Positions 9,204 to 17,924 are shown, numbered from the stretch's first letter. The stretch is 18,543 nucleotides of DNA from Bordetella parapertussis (GCA_945868195.1 CAMBLP010000028.1:1-18543); one strand, 5' to 3'. The notes: generated from the letters alone by a model not told the origin. A program made the numbers and translations.

Positions 9204-9749
9204 CTAAGGGTTTTTACTAGGCTGGATCTGGGGTTGGACGTTCACTAAACGGGTACCTGCGAGCAAATCATGAAGAAATTGTTGCTCTGCCGTGAACCAA
9301 GTGGGTATGAAAACCAGAAATGGTGTGGCCACGATCAGCATCAACATGGCATTCCAACCCGATAGAGAGGCTGCCCCCCAAACGATACCTGCGCCAAGCA
9401 AGGGCAATACCCACATGTAGGCATAGCGCACGAGGAGGCGCCACGTTGGCGCTGGCTGCCCATTTGAGGCGAGTACCTTGATATGCCAAGCTTTCATCGG
9501 CAGGGTTTGGCCGCTTCGACGCCAGCAGATGAGAAAGTAGGCGCCGATCGCGATAAAAAGCCACACCTGACGACTATCGCGCAGCATGAGCGCATGACGG
9601 CTTTGGGTGAGGGTATCGAAAAGATAACCAGCTAAAAAAACAACCGCGAAGAGAAGAACGCCCTCGTACATCATGGAGGCAAATCTTCTGAGTCGCGGCG
9701 GTGCTGGTGCTTCAGCGAGTGCAGTAGAAGGCGAAGTGCGGGTTTTCAT
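9204..9749 (-). CDS. RDD-family integral membrane protein
   Basis: A 181-residue inner-membrane protein with about four hydrophobic stretches: near 30-45, 63-75, 108-124 and 131-149. Arginines precede the first helix (RLRRFASMMYEG). A conserved-looking segment TLPMKAWHIKVLASNGQPAP lies at about 82-101, and FLHDLLAGTRLV near 158-169 carries the family's aspartate. The first acidic position appears to be E (MMYEG) rather than the usual D. The role of RDD proteins is mostly unknown, with some linked to ion homeostasis or small-molecule transport. The gene stands 52 bases after the small unknown protein and 90 bases before the AMP-ligase relative on the same strand. The family is clear and the function unknown. 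Confidence 0.88.
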   Translation of the reverse strand: MKTRTSPSTALAEAPAPPRLRRFASMMYEGVLLFAVVFLAGYLFDTLTQSRHALMLRDSRQVWLFIAIGAYFLICWRRSGQTLPMKAWHIKVLASNGQPAPTWRLLVRYAYMWVLPLLGAGIVWGAASLSGWNAMLMLIVATPFLVFIPTWFTAEQQFLHDLLAGTRLVNVQPQIQPSKNP

Positions 9750-9801
9750 CGGTCATATTATCCCGCACTTTTAGGGCGATCCCGCGCACCCAGGGGTGTT
9801 T

Positions 9802-9978
9802 TTAGAACATGTAACGAGCATTCGTCTGAGTGCGTACTGCGTTAATAAAAGAAGCGATGCTGAACACGAAATTTTTGATTGCGCGGAGCGGATGAAAACG
9901 AAACTGTGATTCCATGGCTTTGGCAAGCAGGTCACGTTCGAGAGCATCAGTCAGGCGGTTTGCAGTGTATGTAGTCAT
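9802..9978 (-). CDS. Small unknown protein (58 aa), own promoter
   Basis: I do not recognise this protein. From ATG 9978 it has 58 residues, MTTYTANRLTDALERDLLAK at the start and ARYMF at the end. A helical N-terminal half is followed by a basic patch (FRFHPLRAIK) and a short hydrophobic segment (NFVFSIASFINAV, about 38-50) that could be an amphipathic or membrane-associated helix. I preferred ATG 9978 because GGA lies 7 bases upstream; ATG 9990 would add MENI but has no Shine-Dalgarno. A plausible sigma-70 promoter and three palindromes lie just upstream, which argues that it is a real, regulated gene. RDD follows after 52 bases, so read-through is possible. Coding status is likely but not certain. 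Confidence 0.6.
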   Translation of the reverse strand: MTTYTANRLTDALERDLLAKAMESQFRFHPLRAIKNFVFSIASFINAVRTQTNARYMF

Positions 9979-9997
9979 GATATTTTCCATTGCTTGT

Positions 9998-10011
9998 TAG
10001 GGATAACCCTA
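9998..10011. promoter_or_regulatory. Palindromic operator-like site 1 (GGGATAACCC core)
   Basis: TAGGGATAACCCTA has two 5-base arms around ATAA. It covers the expected transcription start of the small-protein gene, just downstream of its -10 box. The same GGG-WWWW-CCC core recurs at 10018-10027 and 10050-10059. The bound regulator is unknown. Confidence 0.6.
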
Positions 10012-10039
10012 TTATTAGGGAAAACCCGAAACTAAGCAA
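10011..10039 (-). promoter_or_regulatory. Candidate sigma-70 promoter of the small-protein gene
   Basis: On the minus strand, TTGCTT (10034-10039, 3 of 6 to TTGACA) is followed after 17 bases by AATAAT (10011-10016, 5 of 6 to TATAAT). TAATAG two bases further downstream is an alternative -10. Transcription would begin near 10004, inside palindrome 1. The spacer holds palindrome 2, and palindrome 3 lies just upstream of the -35 box. Confidence 0.5.
10017..10027. promoter_or_regulatory. Palindromic operator-like site 2 (GGGAAAACCC core)
   Basis: GGGAAAACCC with an outer A on the left only lies wholly within the -35/-10 spacer of the candidate promoter. It is the least symmetric of the three copies. 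Its centre is 18 bases from the centre of site 1 and 32 bases from that of site 3. Confidence 0.5.
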
Positions 10040-10045
10040 ATGCTT

Positions 10046-10063
10046 TTAAGGGATAACCCTTAA
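10046..10063. promoter_or_regulatory. Palindromic operator-like site 3 (GGGATAACCC core)
   Basis: TTAAGGGATAACCCTTAA has perfect 7-base arms around ATAA, the longest of the three copies. The 12 bases AGGGATAACCCT are identical to site 1, and the centres are exactly 50 bases apart. It lies upstream of the -35 box of the small-protein gene and 23 bases after the rlmL stop. Confidence 0.6.
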
Positions 10064-10085
10064 TTTGTAAGGAAAAGTCTATAAC

Positions 10086-11669
10086 CTAAACATTTTGTTG
10101 CATTGATGCAACGTTTCGATAGCTGCTCTCGACCAGTTCGAAACTAAATAAACGGCAGTCCAGCGCACCATTAAAAATCGGTGTGCGCCGATTTGCCTTG
10201 AGGCGAAGGTGTTTGGGGAGGTCTAAGTCGGAGGTGATGACGTTGACCTGCCAGCCGGCAAACTCGCGCTTGAGATTTGCAGACCACTCACGCCAAAACT
10301 CTAAGTCTTCCTCTTCGAGACGTTCACCATAGGGAGGATTGGTCAGCATCCAGCCTATTGGCGCAGGAGCGACTGCATCGCGCGCATCGCCCACTTCAAA
10401 ATGGATGGTGTCTTCGGTTAAAAAGGCACGCTCAGCATTACGTTGAGCCGCTTCAATGGCTTCAGGATCTGCGTCAATACCGACAAGGGGGGCTTCTAGT
10501 TCGGGCAAAATACGGCTGCGTGCGTCTTCTTTGAGGTCTTCCCAGTGACGTGCTTGATGGTCTCGCAGTCTTTCGAAGCCAAAGGGTCGAGTGATGCCGG
10601 GAGGGACGCCTAGCGCGATCCAGGCGGCTTCAATTAAAAGCGTGCCACTGCCACAAAAGGGATCCATGAGTGCCGCTTGAGGATCCCAACCAGAGAGCGC
10701 CAAGAGACCAGCCGCTAAATTTTCTCTCAGCGGCGCATCGCCCTTGTCTAGTCGCCAACCGCGCTTGAACAGGGACTCGCCAGAGGTATCGAGGTACATC
10801 GTCGCGGTATCGTGAGACAAAAATAAATGTACACGCGCATCAGGTCTGACGGTATCGATAGAGGGGCGTGCGCCTTCGAGATCACGCAGCCGATCGCATA
10901 TCCCATCTTTGGCGCGCAAATTACAGTACTGCAAACTCTGCATGGGGCTCTTGACAGCAGAGGTGTCGACACGCAAGGTATGTTCGGCACCAAACCAACG
11001 CTCCCAGCCGATGCTTTGCGCTAACTCAAGAATGTCATCCTCGTGTTGTACGGGCGCCTGACCGACACGCACCAAAATACGCGTAGCCAGTCGAGAGTAA
11101 AGATTAGCGCGCTGAACACCCCACCAGTCTGCGACAAAGTGACAGCCTGCGCGCGTCGTTTGAACTTGCTCGTAGCCCAACGCGGAGAGTTCAGCGCCGA
11201 GCGCTTCTTCGAGACCCACAGGACAAGGTGCGAAAATATGAAAAACATCCGTCGTCGGGCTGACGATCACAGAGCGAGAGATTTCTGGTTCTTTAGGTAA
11301 CGCTTTGGGCGTTGAGACGCGGGGCGAGCGATCAGAGAGTGGCCGGGCCCGTTCACCGGGATCTCTGAACTCATTAGGTCCGCTTCGTAACACTGCACTG
11401 CGACTCGAGCCTCGCGCGGACGAACTGCGGGGGAAGGCGCCGTCAGGGGCGGAGCGACGAGCTGTCGTTTTAGATGTTCTGGGCTCGGAAAACGTCGTTG
11501 GAGCTTCACCTTTGAGACGTGCGGCTTTGTCTTTGGCAATTTTTTGTTGCGCAACTTGACGCGCACGGGCACCGATACGAACGCGGGGACGAGCATCCGA
11601 AGAGACGTCTGTAGGGTCGACGCGTTTGTTGATGGTGAGTGTTTTACGACCGGAGTCCTGATCAGACAT
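10086..11669 (-). CDS. rlmL: THUMP-domain 23S rRNA guanine-N2 methyltransferase, RlmL type
   Basis: S-adenosylmethionine-dependent methyltransferase expected to make m2G2445 in 23S rRNA, by similarity to the N-terminal half of E. coli RlmKL. In 527 residues a basic Ser/Arg/Pro-rich extension (1-140) precedes FAPCPVGLEEALGAEL (146-161). A THUMP-type RNA-binding region lies at about 165-295. The Rossmann methyltransferase part has DPFCGSGT (336-343), the acidic strand GIDADPEA (397-404) and the catalytic TNPPYGERL (443-451). There is no RlmK half, as is usual outside gammaproteobacteria. It follows hemJ by 9 bases and ends the leuS operon. No intrinsic terminator follows its stop. Family assignment is strong; the exact target base rests on homology. 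Confidence 0.88.
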   Translation of the reverse strand: MSDQDSGRKTLTINKRVDPTDVSSDARPRVRIGARARQVAQQKIAKDKAARLKGEAPTTFSEPRTSKTTARRSAPDGAFPRSSSARGSSRSAVLRSGPNEFRDPGERARPLSDRSPRVSTPKALPKEPEISRSVIVSPTTDVFHIFAPCPVGLEEALGAELSALGYEQVQTTRAGCHFVADWWGVQRANLYSRLATRILVRVGQAPVQHEDDILELAQSIGWERWFGAEHTLRVDTSAVKSPMQSLQYCNLRAKDGICDRLRDLEGARPSIDTVRPDARVHLFLSHDTATMYLDTSGESLFKRGWRLDKGDAPLRENLAAGLLALSGWDPQAALMDPFCGSGTLLIEAAWIALGVPPGITRPFGFERLRDHQARHWEDLKEDARSRILPELEAPLVGIDADPEAIEAAQRNAERAFLTEDTIHFEVGDARDAVAPAPIGWMLTNPPYGERLEEEDLEFWREWSANLKREFAGWQVNVITSDLDLPKHLRLKANRRTPIFNGALDCRLFSFELVESSYRNVASMQQNV

Positions 11670-11678
11670 GGCGTCTCA

Positions 11679-12107
11679 TTAAAAAGGCTTGATGACGACC
11701 AACGCCGTCGCGGCAGTGAGGATCAACACGGGTGTTTCGTTGAACCAGCGATAAAAAATGTGGGAGCGGCGGTTCGCACCCTGTTCGAATTTACGAAGCA
11801 CGACGCCACAGCTGTAGTGATAACCCAGTGCAACAACAACCAAGACAAGTTTGGCGTGCATCCAGCCGTTGCCGGGGCCGAGTCCGATTCCAAATCCTAA
11901 ATAAAGCCAGATCCCCAAGAGCACGGCAGGCACTGCGAGAATGGTCATGAAGCGGTAGAGTCGTTTCGCCATGCCATCCAGAACAGCGAGCACAGCCGGA
12001 TCAGATTGCTGGGCCATATTGACAAAGATGCGCGGTAAATAAAACAGACCTGCGAACCAAGAGGCAACGAGGACGATATGAAGTGTTTTAACCCAGAGCA
12101 TGAGCAT
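11679..12107 (-). CDS. hemJ: HemJ-type protoporphyrinogen IX oxidase (CopD-like membrane protein)
   Basis: Inner-membrane enzyme that oxidises protoporphyrinogen IX to protoporphyrin IX, the penultimate step of haem synthesis, in bacteria without HemG or HemY. The 142 residues show four helices and the family's key residues: H10 in VKTLHIVLVASWFAGLFYLPR and K86 in GWMHAKLVLV, then GYHYSCG (95-101). I chose ATG 12107 because the family begins at MLWVKTLHI. A longer reading to 12152 would run into the end of proA and add a segment with no counterpart. The start lies 8 bases after the proA stop. It is often annotated only as a CopD-family protein. Confidence 0.88.
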   Translation of the reverse strand: MLMLWVKTLHIVLVASWFAGLFYLPRIFVNMAQQSDPAVLAVLDGMAKRLYRFMTILAVPAVLLGIWLYLGFGIGLGPGNGWMHAKLVLVVVALGYHYSCGVVLRKFEQGANRRSHIFYRWFNETPVLILTAATALVVIKPF

Positions 12108-12115
12108 AAAAAATG

Positions 12116-13375
12116 TTATCCACGTGTTTGACCATCGCCTTGCAAGACCCACTTAAGCGTGGTGAGTCCTTCGAGCCCGACGGGCCCGCGTGCATGGAGA
12201 CGATTGGTTGAAATGCCGATTTCGGCACCAAGTCCGTATTCAAAACCATCAGCAAAACAGGTGGGTAAATTGACGTATACCGAACTCGAGTCGACTTCGC
12301 GCTGAAATTGTTGCGCATTAGAAATATTTGTCGTCACGATAGAATCGGTATGTCCCGAGCCCCAGCGTTCTATATGCTCGATCGCCTCGCTCATGGTGTC
12401 AACGATACGAATAGCCAAAATCGGCCCAAGGTACTCTGTCGCCCAGTCTTCATCGGTCGCGGCAAGCGCTTTGGAGATCAGAGCTTGTGTACGGGTACAG
12501 CCTCTGAGCTCGACGCCATGTTTGAGCAATTTGTTTGCAAGCTCAGGCAGAAAGGTTTGACCAATCGCATGATGCACGAGTAGCGTCTCCATCGCACCAC
12601 AGACGCCGTAACGATACGTTTTGGCATTAAAGGTAATGTCAGAGGCTTTGCTCAAGTCTGCAAATTCATCCACATACACATGACAGTTGCCGTCCAAATG
12701 TTTGATCATGGGAACGCGTGCTTCATCAGCAAGCCGTTTGATGAGACTCTTACCGCCGCGCGGGATGATGACGTCAACATACTCCGTCATCGTAATCAGT
12801 GCGCCAACAGCGGCACGATCAGGGGTATCGATGACTTGCACAGCCAGTTCGGGTAGGCCTGCTGCGTTGAGCCCATGACTCACGATCTTGCCGAGTGCGA
12901 GATTGGAATGCAACGCCTCACTACCTCCACGCAAAATCGCAGCATTACCGGATTTTAGGCAAAGTGCGGCTGCATCGATGGTGACGTTGGGTCGGGACTC
13001 ATAGATGATCCCGATGACCCCGAGGGGGACTCGCATCTGTGCGACTTGCATGCCGTTAGGCCGAATCTTGGTGGCGGTGAGTTCGCCTATGGGGTCAGGC
13101 ATCGCGGCGATCTGGCGCAAGCCTTCGATCATGAGATCGATACTGCGATCAGAAAGTGTGAGTCGATCTAGCAGGGCCGCTTCGAGTGCGCGGGCCTGGG
13201 CAGCCTCGATATCACGTTGGTTGGCGGCTTTGAGCGTCGCACGTTGCTCAGACAGCGCATCGGCCATCGCGCGCAAAGCGTGCGCTTTTTGAGCACTGGT
13301 GGCGCGCATCATCAAGCGTGCAGCCTGGCGTGCTTGTCGTCCGATTTGCTGGATAGAATCAAAAATAGGAGTCAT
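12116..13375 (-). CDS. proA: Gamma-glutamyl phosphate reductase
   Basis: Cytoplasmic enzyme of proline biosynthesis that reduces gamma-glutamyl phosphate with NADPH to glutamate-5-semialdehyde. The 419 residues match the family length. Typical segments are [17 protein letters not shown] (116-132), [14 protein letters not shown] (141-154), [10 protein letters not shown] (203-212) and [11 protein letters not shown] (226-236). The catalytic cysteine is C259 in [19 protein letters not shown]. proB is not in the window; in many betaproteobacteria proA lies apart from proB, next to holA, as here. The start follows the holA stop by 4 bases, indicating translational coupling. The assignment is firm. 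Confidence 0.98.
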   Translation of the reverse strand: MTPIFDSIQQIGRQARQAARLMMRATSAQKAHALRAMADALSEQRATLKAANQRDIEAAQARALEAALLDRLTLSDRSIDLMIEGLRQIAAMPDPIGELTATKIRPNGMQVAQMRVPLGVIGIIYESRPNVTIDAAALCLKSGNAAILRGGSEALHSNLALGKIVSHGLNAAGLPELAVQVIDTPDRAAVGALITMTEYVDVIIPRGGKSLIKRLADEARVPMIKHLDGNCHVYVDEFADLSKASDITFNAKTYRYGVCGAMETLLVHHAIGQTFLPELANKLLKHGVELRGCTRTQALISKALAATDEDWATEYLGPILAIRIVDTMSEAIEHIERWGSGHTDSIVTTNISNAQQFQREVDSSSVYVNLPTCFADGFEYGLGAEIGISTNRLHARGPVGLEGLTTLKWVLQGDGQTRG

Positions 13376-13379
13376 AGAA

Positions 13380-14417
13380 TCAAGTCGGTTTAAAAGCGAT
13401 GCGCATCGCGAGACGGTTCATTTCTTCCCAGGGATCTTGAAGACGCCCGGAGACATGTAGGCCTTTGATTAGTCGATCCACTTCGTGCGCGTGCTGGACC
13501 GCAGCCGGCCAGCTGCGCGCAGAGACACGAGACAATGCTTTGCGGACAAGTGGTTCGCGTGAACCAAACACACGCTGTGAGCGTAGCACGCTAGACAAAT
13601 CCTGTCCGGCTGATACAGCTTGTGCAATGCGTGCAAGGGTCCTGATCTCCTCTCCGACAGCCCAGAGTACCAAAGGGAGGGGCTCGCCTTCGGCTTTGAG
13701 CCCATCCATGATGCGAATCATACGCGGTACATCGCCCGCGAGCATCGCATCGCGTAAACCAAATACGTCATAACGTGCCACGTTCATGACAGATTGTTCG
13801 ATATCCTTGGCCTCGATTTTTCCGGGATCGAATAACAAGCCAAGCTTCAGGATTTCTTGATGAGCGGCTAAAAGATTGCCCTCGACTTTATCGGCGAGCC
13901 ATTGCAAGGTTTCAGGATCCGTCTCTTGCCCTTGTCGCGCCAATCTGTCGGCAATCCAGCGTGGGAGTTGGGCACGCTCGACACTTGGGATGTCGATAAA
14001 TTTTCCAGCGGACTGCAACGCACTGGCCCATTTCCCTTCGCGGGTTGCCCGGTCTAGTCTGGGTAAGGAAACGATCGTCAGGACTTCTTCGGCGGTCATG
14101 CTGGCACTGCGTTTGGCCAGAGCGATCAGGGCATCCGCACCCGTTTTCCCAGGTTTACCCGTCGGTAAAGAAATCTCAACCAGTTGTTTATCGCCAAAAA
14201 GAGAGCCGCTTTGACCGGCCATGGCGAGCGCGCTCCAGTCACTACGCGCATCCATCAAAAAAGAACTGCGCTCCAGAAAACCTGCGGCACGTGCGATACC
14301 GCGCAGCGCATCAGTTGCTTCGATCGTCAGAAGAGGATCGTCGCCCGTGACCACGAATAGAGCCGCCAGACTTGCGCCTGGTCGGCTGAGGTCATTGATC
14401 AGGCGTTGCGCATCCAC
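13380..14417 (-). CDS. holA: DNA polymerase III subunit delta
   Basis: Clamp-loader subunit that opens the beta sliding clamp on DNA for the replicative polymerase. The 345 residues match the family length. The N-terminal part contains [20 protein letters not shown] (20-39) and the beta-clamp-contacting region near [13 protein letters not shown]. Later segments [20 protein letters not shown] and [14 protein letters not shown] are typical of the family. The ORF begins with GTG at 14417. Its start lies 12 bases after the lptE stop and its end 4 bases before proA. Position downstream of leuS and lptE is conserved in many proteobacteria, which supports the call. Confidence 0.96.
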   Translation of the reverse strand: MDAQRLINDLSRPGASLAALFVVTGDDPLLTIEATDALRGIARAAGFLERSSFLMDARSDWSALAMAGQSGSLFGDKQLVEISLPTGKPGKTGADALIALAKRSASMTAEEVLTIVSLPRLDRATREGKWASALQSAGKFIDIPSVERAQLPRWIADRLARQGQETDPETLQWLADKVEGNLLAAHQEILKLGLLFDPGKIEAKDIEQSVMNVARYDVFGLRDAMLAGDVPRMIRIMDGLKAEGEPLPLVLWAVGEEIRTLARIAQAVSAGQDLSSVLRSQRVFGSREPLVRKALSRVSARSWPAAVQHAHEVDRLIKGLHVSGRLQDPWEEMNRLAMRIAFKPT

Positions 14418-14429
14418 GTCGTGATCCGC

Positions 14430-15125
14430 TTAGCCGCCCGGGTTAACCGGTATGGGCAGGGGTGTCAGGGAAGGATTTTGCCATGGCGTCGGCAAATTGC
14501 CTGCCGGAGCTTGAATGGGCGTGGCTGTTTCAATATTTTCCTGCTCGGCGGGAGTGGAAGCTTGAATTTCATTCCAGCGCTGCTTGATGTCAGGGGCTGT
14601 CAGGCGCCTCATCATGCGCGCGACTAAGCTCTTTTGCATATCTCGGTAAAGGGTCACTGCTTCGCCTTCTTTGGCCTGGACGACGCGCTCATCGAAGGGC
14701 ATTGCACGCGCGGCTGAAAGGGTGGTTTCAGGCAGAATGATCTGATTTTTTGCAGTGACGAGGCGGAAGGTATAAACCAAGGTCAATTCGAACTCTTCGG
14801 GCTTGCCTCGCGCGTTTAGCGAGACGATGCGAGAGTTGCGGACCTCGGAGACTTGTTCGAGCCTTGCTTGCGGAATAGTTTTTGGATCGATCACAGGCTT
14901 TTCTCCAGGGACAACAGGTTTTACTGGAGAGGGCTCAATAATGACGATGCCTGGCGAGGCCGCACGAATGGCACGACGTACGTCCGCCCCAAATTGAGAG
15001 TTTTGAGGAATCGTGATGGCAAGTGAGTCAAAAGGCATAGGCGTAACGCCTTGCATTTTGAAGCCGCAGCCAGCAAGCACTAACGTCATCAAACCAAGCA
15101 GCACGCGCACGATGGAACGATTCAT
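14430..15125 (-). CDS. lptE: LPS-assembly outer-membrane lipoprotein LptE
   Basis: Outer-membrane lipoprotein that plugs the LptD barrel and delivers lipopolysaccharide to the cell surface. The 231 residues begin with a lipoprotein signal (VLLGLMTLVLAGC) and the lipidated cysteine is C20. The GFKMQG that follows is typical of LptE (older name RlpB). Middle segments include LTLVYTFRLV (about 114-123). The C-terminal 60 residues are Pro-, Thr- and Glu-rich and look disordered, making the protein longer than the E. coli one. AGGA lies about 10 bases before the ATG. It follows leuS by 15 bases, the order leuS-lptE-holA being conserved across proteobacteria. The call is strong. Confidence 0.95.
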   Translation of the reverse strand: MNRSIVRVLLGLMTLVLAGCGFKMQGVTPMPFDSLAITIPQNSQFGADVRRAIRAASPGIVIIEPSPVKPVVPGEKPVIDPKTIPQARLEQVSEVRNSRIVSLNARGKPEEFELTLVYTFRLVTAKNQIILPETTLSAARAMPFDERVVQAKEGEAVTLYRDMQKSLVARMMRRLTAPDIKQRWNEIQASTPAEQENIETATPIQAPAGNLPTPWQNPSLTPLPIPVNPGG

Positions 15126-15140
15126 TAAGGTGTAATCCTG

Positions 15141-17801
15141 TTATCCAACGACATTAACAAGTTTGCCAGGAACCACGATGACCCGCTTGGGCGGACGGCC
15201 CTCGAGATTACGTGACACAGACTCGTGGGCGATCGCGAGCTGTTCGATTTGTTCGCGGGTGGCTTCGCGGGCAACACTCAGACTGCCCCTAAGTTTGCCA
15301 TTGACTTGCAATACAAGCTCAACCTCATCGGTCATCAGCGCGGACGCATCGACGGTTGGCCAAGGCGCATCCAGCAAATCGCCATAAGGTTCGGCATAGC
15401 CAAGTTCCGCCCAGAGTTGCCAAGTAATGTGAGGCACCACAGGGTAGAGGACTCGCAGCAAAATACCGATGGTTTCCGCATATGCAGCTTGGGCGAAGCT
15501 CGAGCCTCCAAGCGCGGCATCATCGATGGCGTTGAGCATTTTCATGCATGCGGAGACGACCGTGTTGTACTGAATCCGTTGGTAGTCGTAATCTGCCTGT
15601 TTGAGGAGCGCGTGAATGTCAAAACGCAGTTGTTTGACTTCTTTTGGAGCTTGCGCCCAGTCTGACACGGGTGCTTGCAGGCCAGCAGCGATTTGTGCCT
15701 TGTTTTGAACGCCCAAGGACCAGAGGCGACGCAAAAAGCGGTTTGAGCCCTCGACGCCAGAGTCCGACCATTCAAGCGTTTGCTCTGGCGGACTTGTAAA
15801 CATGACAAACAGGCGAGCAGTATCTGCACCCTGCGTATCGATCAAGGACTGGGGATCGACGCCATTGTTTTTTGACTTGGACATCGTACCGACGCCACCG
15901 TAGGTAATTTCGCGCCCGTCACTTTTAAGTCGAGCACCCGTGATGGCGCCTTTGGCATCATAGGTATTTTCTACCTCTTCGGGCCAAAAATACTCAATGC
16001 CACCCTTGGTATTTTTAGTCGAGTAGATATGGTTGAGCACCATGCCTTGGCACAGCAATTTGGTAAAAGGCTCATCGAAATTGACCAAGCCAAGATCACG
16101 CATCACACGGGTCCAGAAGCGCGCATACAACAGGTGCATCACCGCATGTTCGATACCGCCGATGTACTGATCCATCGGCATCCAGTAGTCATTGCGCGTA
16201 TCGACCATCTCTTGATCATTACCCGGTGAGGTGTAGCGCATGAAATACCAGGACGAATCCACAAAGGTGTCCATCGTGTCGGTTTCGCGACGCGCGTCTT
16301 TGCCGCAGCTTGGGCATTTGCATTGTAAAAAGGCCGCATGTTTAGTCAGCGGATTGCCACTGCCGTCCGGAATCAGATCCTCGGGCAATATCACGGGCAG
16401 ATCTTTTTCTGGAACAGGCACTGCTCCGCAATCATCGCAATGGATGATCGGAATCGGTGTGCCCCAATAGCGTTGACGAGAAATACCCCAGTCACGTAGG
16501 CGCCAAGTTGTTTGGCGTGTACCAAGCTTGAGTGACTCTAGCTCGCCGGCAATGGCCTCCATGGCTTGTGGAAACTGCAGGCCATCGTACTTGCCCGAAT
16601 GGATAAGTCGGCCCGACTGTTTGTCAGCGTAAGACTCATGCCAGACTTTGTCGTCAAAAGGCTTGTCACCCACTTGCACCACTTGTTTGATCGGAATGCC
16701 GTATTTGTTGGCAAAGGCGAAGTCTCGCTCGTCGTGCGCCGGCACGCCCATGACTGCGCCATCACCATAGCTCATCAACACGTAGTTACCGACCCAGACG
16801 GGGACGGTTTGGCCCGTCAAGGGGTGGGAAACAACAAGACCCGTATCAAGGCCTTCTTTTTCGCGTGTCGCGAGCTCGGCTTCGGTGGTGCCGCCTTGTT
16901 TGCACTGTTCGATAAAGGTGGCGAGAGCGGGGTTGGTGAGTGCGGCATGTTGCGCAAGCGGGTGCTCAGGGGCTACGGCGCAAAACGTCACACCCATGAC
17001 CGTATCGGCGCGGGTGGTAAAGACGTACATCTTGCCGTCTTGAATCAATTGGCCGCTGGCGTCTTTGATGCTGTGCGGGAAAGCGAAACGCACACCTTCG
17101 CTTTTGCCAATCCAGTTTTCCTGCATGGCGCGGACGCGGTCGGGCCAGCCTGCGAGGCCGTCCTGCACCTGCTCAAGGAGTTCGCTGGCGTAGTCGGTAA
17201 TACGCAAGTAATAGCCTGGGATTTCGCGTTTTTCAACCAAGGCGCCCGATCGCCAGCCACGTCCATCCACCACCTGTTCGTTGGCCAGCACCGTGTTATC
17301 GATGGGGTCCCAGTTGACGACCTGGGTTTTACGATAGGCGATGCCCTTATCCAGCATTTTGAGAAACAGCCATTGGTTCCACTTGTAGTAAGACGGATCG
17401 CAGGCGCACATTTCGCGTGACCAGTCGATCGCCAATCCCATGGCCTTCATTTGTTTCTTCATGTAGGCGATGTTGTCATAGGTCCATTTAGCGGGAGGGA
17501 CCTTGGACTTAATCGCGGCGTTTTCTGCGGGCATACCAAACGCATCCCAACCCATGGGCATCAGCACGTTGTAGCCACGCATGCGGAGCTGGCGCGCCAT
17601 CATGTCGTTGATGGTGTAGTTGCGCACATGACCCATGTGGAGCTTACCGCTGGGGTAGGGCAACATCGAACAGGCATAAAACTTGGGTTTTTGTTGTCCG
17701 GAGGCATTCAGTGCGCCTTCGATGACACGGTAAGCGTCACGAGCATCCCAGTTTGCGTGGGCCAGTTTTTCAACAACAGTGGGGAGGTAGCGTTCCTGCA
17801 T
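15141..17801 (-). CDS. leuS: Leucyl-tRNA synthetase
   Basis: Class I aminoacyl-tRNA synthetase that charges tRNA-Leu. From ATG 17801 it has 886 residues. The ATP-binding HIGH motif is HMGH (55-58) in [15 protein letters not shown] large editing (CP1) domain follows, with [22 protein letters not shown]. Zinc-ribbon-like cysteines (CDDCG, CKCPSCG) precede [16 protein letters not shown]. The second signature is [12 protein letters not shown] with M640 (T replaces the first K of KMSKS). The C-terminus has the anticodon-binding domain and tail. I rejected a TTG start at 17831 because homologues begin at MQERY. The reading frame is intact. It is the first gene of the six-gene unit, with a TATAAT box 50 bases upstream. 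No Shine-Dalgarno is visible. Confidence 0.98.
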   Translation of the reverse strand: MQERYLPTVVEKLAHANWDARDAYRVIEGALNASGQQKPKFYACSMLPYPSGKLHMGHVRNYTINDMMARQLRMRGYNVLMPMGWDAFGMPAENAAIKSKVPPAKWTYDNIAYMKKQMKAMGLAIDWSREMCACDPSYYKWNQWLFLKMLDKGIAYRKTQVVNWDPIDNTVLANEQVVDGRGWRSGALVEKREIPGYYLRITDYASELLEQVQDGLAGWPDRVRAMQENWIGKSEGVRFAFPHSIKDASGQLIQDGKMYVFTTRADTVMGVTFCAVAPEHPLAQHAALTNPALATFIEQCKQGGTTEAELATREKEGLDTGLVVSHPLTGQTVPVWVGNYVLMSYGDGAVMGVPAHDERDFAFANKYGIPIKQVVQVGDKPFDDKVWHESYADKQSGRLIHSGKYDGLQFPQAMEAIAGELESLKLGTRQTTWRLRDWGISRQRYWGTPIPIIHCDDCGAVPVPEKDLPVILPEDLIPDGSGNPLTKHAAFLQCKCPSCGKDARRETDTMDTFVDSSWYFMRYTSPGNDQEMVDTRNDYWMPMDQYIGGIEHAVMHLLYARFWTRVMRDLGLVNFDEPFTKLLCQGMVLNHIYSTKNTKGGIEYFWPEEVENTYDAKGAITGARLKSDGREITYGGVGTMSKSKNNGVDPQSLIDTQGADTARLFVMFTSPPEQTLEWSDSGVEGSNRFLRRLWSLGVQNKAQIAAGLQAPVSDWAQAPKEVKQLRFDIHALLKQADYDYQRIQYNTVVSACMKMLNAIDDAALGGSSFAQAAYAETIGILLRVLYPVVPHITWQLWAELGYAEPYGDLLDAPWPTVDASALMTDEVELVLQVNGKLRGSLSVAREATREQIEQLAIAHESVSRNLEGRPPKRVIVVPGKLVNVVG

Positions 17802-17823
17802 TGCGACAGCCAAAAAAGGTGGG

Positions 17824-17856
17824 GGCGCCAATGCGCCGAATCAGTCTGACATTATA
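17824..17856 (-). promoter_or_regulatory. leuS operon promoter (-10 box) and leader hairpin
   Basis: On the minus strand a perfect TATAAT stands at 17851-17856. No good -35 box is seen 16-18 bases upstream. Transcription would start near 17844, giving a leader of about 43 bases that contains a small hairpin, GGCGC-ATTG-GCGCC (17824-17837). A C- and T-rich stretch without Shine-Dalgarno follows, up to the ATG. No T-box or leucine-rich leader peptide is visible. Confidence 0.55.
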
Positions 17857-17893
17857 GGTGTTACTGAGGATTCAGCGTTGCGCAGTAGGAGTT

Positions 17894-17924
17894 GAAAAAC
17901 AAACAGCCTCGCTAGGCGAGGCTG
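17894..17924 (-). terminator. Intrinsic terminator of rpmB-rpmG
   Basis: Read on the minus strand, CAGCCTCGC and GCGAGGCTG (17904-17924) form a perfect 9-bp GC-rich stem with a 3-base loop, followed at once by TTTGTTTTTC. This is a classical rho-independent terminator. It lies about 54 bases after the rpmG stop and separates rpmBG from the leuS promoter. Confidence 0.9.

Noticed and set aside
9788..9804. CACC-CAGG-GGTG followed by TTTTT on the plus strand as a terminator
   Set aside because: The stem is only 4 bp, and there is no plus-strand gene upstream that it could end.
9998..10011. Partial resemblance of TAGGGATAACCCTA to the I-SceI homing-endonuclease site
   Set aside because: Only the first ten bases agree and the second half differs. 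The threefold palindrome pattern explains the sequence better.
12108..12152. N-terminal extension of HemJ overlapping the proA end
   Set aside because: The family begins at MLWVKTLHI. The 15 extra residues overlap proA codons and have no counterpart, so the start was set at 12107.
16566..17420. A 284-codon open frame on the plus strand antisense to leuS
   Set aside because: It lies wholly inside leuS, whose frame is intact and carries all synthetase motifs. The antisense translation matches no family I know and has no ribosome binding site or promoter, so it is a by-product of codon composition.
17802..17831. TTG start adding ten residues to LeuRS
   Set aside because: Homologues begin at MQERY, and the extra residues come from the leader between the -10 box and the ATG.
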